Source: Straminergon stramineum (taxonomy: Eukaryota; Streptophyta; Bryopsida; Hypnales; Calliergonaceae). Taken from it: a DNA stretch of 64,000 nt. This document shows positions 62,715 to 64,000 of this stretch, piece by piece. The stretch's first letter is position 1; every line of letters begins with the position of its first letter. The position numbers and the translations under genes were made by a program. Below the pieces are notes generated by a model. The model ran no database searches. It was not told the DNA's origin and worked only from the letters and a program-made list of their open reading frames with translations. Where the stretch lies: the NCBI GenBank assembly GCA_963920665.1, contig OY987266.1, positions 1,183,001 to 1,247,000 of the forward strand, written 5' to 3'.

Positions 62715-64000
62715 ATGAAGGGTGAAGAGTTCCGAAGGGCGCCGTGGGAGAGTGTGGAGGGATTGAGCAGGATGACAGGGTTTGAAGGAGGAGGGATGGG
62801 CGATTTGAGGACGTTGTTATTGCGGCAGCAGCGGAAGGCACAGAAACTGCCCTTGGTGGATCACAAGGGGCGGTTGAACGTGGAAACCAGGGGGCTGCCA
62901 AAGACGTTTTTGTATTGGGGGGATTTATTTCATACTTTAGTGAACATGCCCACGCCACGGTTCATTGGCATCTTGATGCTGAATTATTTTTTTCTCTTTG
63001 TTGGCTTTGGAGTGCCCTACTATTACGATGCGTATAATAACAACTGCATTCCAGGAGTGCTGACGTTCGACCATGCTCTCTGGTTCAGTGTCCAGACGTC
63101 TATGACCATCGGCTATGGTGGGGACTTAACCCCGGACCCGAGTTGTCGCCTTACCAACATTATGGTCGTGGTCCAGTCACTGGCGAGCTTACTTGTGGCG
63201 TATTCTTTACTTGGCGTGTTTTACGTCCGATTCTCACGTCCTGCGCGGCGTGCACAGACGATAATCTTCAGTCGGTATTGCACGATGCACGAGGAAGATG
63301 GGGTCCCTGTGATTTCTTTGCGTATTGCGAATATTCGGAAGCATCAGATCATTGAGGCGAATGTGCGGTTGTTGATCGGGTTCAACAACACACTCGGGGG
63401 TAGCGCAGAAGATCACGAGACAGTGTTTCATTTCACGTCGTTGCCCGTGATTGGTGGCAACCAGGTGTTTCTAGGATTGCCTTGCGCAGTGAAACATCCC
63501 ATCACGAGCACGAGCCCGTTGTATGGGTTGAGCATCAGTGAGCTGGAGGATGCGGATTGTGAGCTTCTGGTGCTGTTGGAGGGTGTGGACGCCTCCACCT
63601 CGTGCAAGCTTCAAGCAAGGCACTCTTACTTGCCCAAGGACATCCGGCAGAACGTCATGCACGAGACGATGGTTTTCCGGTCCCCAAATGGCCGTCGCTG
63701 CGTGGATTTTACGAAGTTTGATACGTTGTTGCCTGTGGCGTCCGCGTCGCTGATTACGCGTCCGGATTCTTCCGCCGCTCTGCCGCCGATCTCGCAGGCG
63801 GCTCAGGCAGCTCGTTATGCGTTTCTGGCTTCTTCGGGAGCGTCTCGACGTGATGGTGACGGTGGTGACAATCCTCGGATGTGGGACCTTCTGAATGCGT
63901 CAGCCTCGGACATCCGAGAGCGAGTGCAGCAGCAGCAAGAGCGAGAGTACTTGCCTAGGGGGCCTCGCCGGCTCCTGAGGTCAGGCTCTGAAAACTCCTG
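62715..64000 (+). CDS. Inward-rectifier potassium channel (Kir family), 3' end outside window
   Basis: 428 codons are open to the window edge without an intron. The ATG is the first after an in-frame TAG nine bases upstream. The order is that of a Kir subunit: cytosolic N-terminus with the amphipathic segment before TM1 (about 64-80), TM1 (about 83-102), pore helix and filter TIGYG 131-135, TM2 (about 147-170), the basic PIP2-type motif SRPARR 174-179, and the immunoglobulin-like cytosolic domain (IIFSRY, RIANIRKHQIIEANVRL, HPITSTSPLYGLSISELEDAD, LLVLLEG). Cys111 and Cys144 occupy the positions of the extracellular disulfide of animal Kir channels. The TM2 Asp that gives strong rectification is Ala162, so weak rectification is predicted, while the cytosolic Glu (Glu214) is kept. 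The Glu/Arg pair that braces the animal filter is Gln127 and a non-Arg. After about 345 comes an Ala/Ser, Gln and Arg-rich tail of no known domain. A K+ channel of the plasma or an internal membrane; gating unknown. Confidence 0.93.
   Translation, partial: MKGEEFRRAPWESVEGLSRMTGFEGGGMGDLRTLLLRQQRKAQKLPLVDHKGRLNVETRGLPKTFLYWGDLFHTLVNMPTPRFIGILMLNYFFLFVGFGVPYYYDAYNNNCIPGVLTFDHALWFSVQTSMTIGYGGDLTPDPSCRLTNIMVVVQSLASLLVAYSLLGVFYVRFSRPARRAQTIIFSRYCTMHEEDGVPVISLRIANIRKHQIIEANVRLLIGFNNTLGGSAEDHETVFHFTSLPVIGGNQVFLGLPCAVKHPITSTSPLYGLSISELEDADCELLVLLEGVDASTSCKLQARHSYLPKDIRQNVMHETMVFRSPNGRRCVDFTKFDTLLPVASASLITRPDSSAALPPISQAAQAARYAFLASSGASRRDGDGGDNPRMWDLLNASASDIRERVQQQQEREYLPRGPRRLLRSGSENS

Noticed and set aside
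62608..63662. Minus-strand ORFs of 60-116 codons across the Kir gene
   Set aside because: They are shadows of the GC-rich Kir reading frame.
1..64000. CRISPR arrays, bacterial operons or ribosomal RNA
   Set aside because: No regularly spaced identical repeats, no compact co-oriented ORFs and no rRNA core sequences; spliced eukaryotic genes throughout.

Overview
This is a 64 kb stretch of nuclear DNA from a green-lineage eukaryote. All recognisable genes have GT-AG introns, and the background is AT-rich, non-coding and full of repeats. Two genes point to a plant or streptophyte alga: a tryptophan-aminotransferase-related (TAR) enzyme and a plastid-targeted HugZ-type split-barrel protein with a plausible transit peptide. 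An animal-style inward-rectifier K+ channel (Kir), which as far as I recall flowering plants lack, argues for a non-seed lineage (bryophyte, lycophyte, fern or streptophyte alga). The species cannot be fixed from the sequence alone.

Layout. 0-3.1 kb (+): a decayed multi-exon gene whose last exons look like a permuted (beta-class) DNA amino-methyltransferase. It carries three in-frame TGA codons. 5.3-12.2 kb: transposon desert with a 3.3 kb CACTA element that has a 3-bp target duplication and nested insertions, followed by TTAA-flanked inverted-repeat elements. 14.0-17.0 kb (-): acireductone dioxygenase (ARD, methionine salvage), 5' end unresolved. 19.1-25.9 kb: MITEs, a diverged tandem duplication (20.0-22.3 kb) and a large fold-back element. 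30.1-33.3 kb (-): complete five-exon TAR gene (421 aa). 37-41 kb: more TIR elements. 42.5-46.4 kb (-): complete eleven-exon HugZ-like chloroplast gene (318 aa). 46.6-59.0 kb: dense nested repeats, including back-to-back TTAA elements that share one TTAA, a perfect 90-bp inverted duplication, arrays of alternating orientation, and a 183-bp CACTA MITE. 60.7-64.0 kb (+): a GC-richer island leading into an intronless 5' part of a Kir channel gene (428 codons, running off the window).

The four intact genes are not an operon or an obvious cluster. ARD serves methionine salvage, TAR the tryptophan-to-auxin branch, the HugZ-like protein plastid heme or tetrapyrrole biology, and Kir membrane K+ flux. 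Exons and promoters form GC-richer islands in AT-rich DNA, and nearly everything between them is old non-autonomous DNA transposon sequence. The most striking repeat signal is a group of elements with TTAA at both ends and termini starting CCYCT, which is the signature of piggyBac-type transposition.

All coordinates and splice sites were read by eye. Family assignments come from remembered family motifs, not from database searches.
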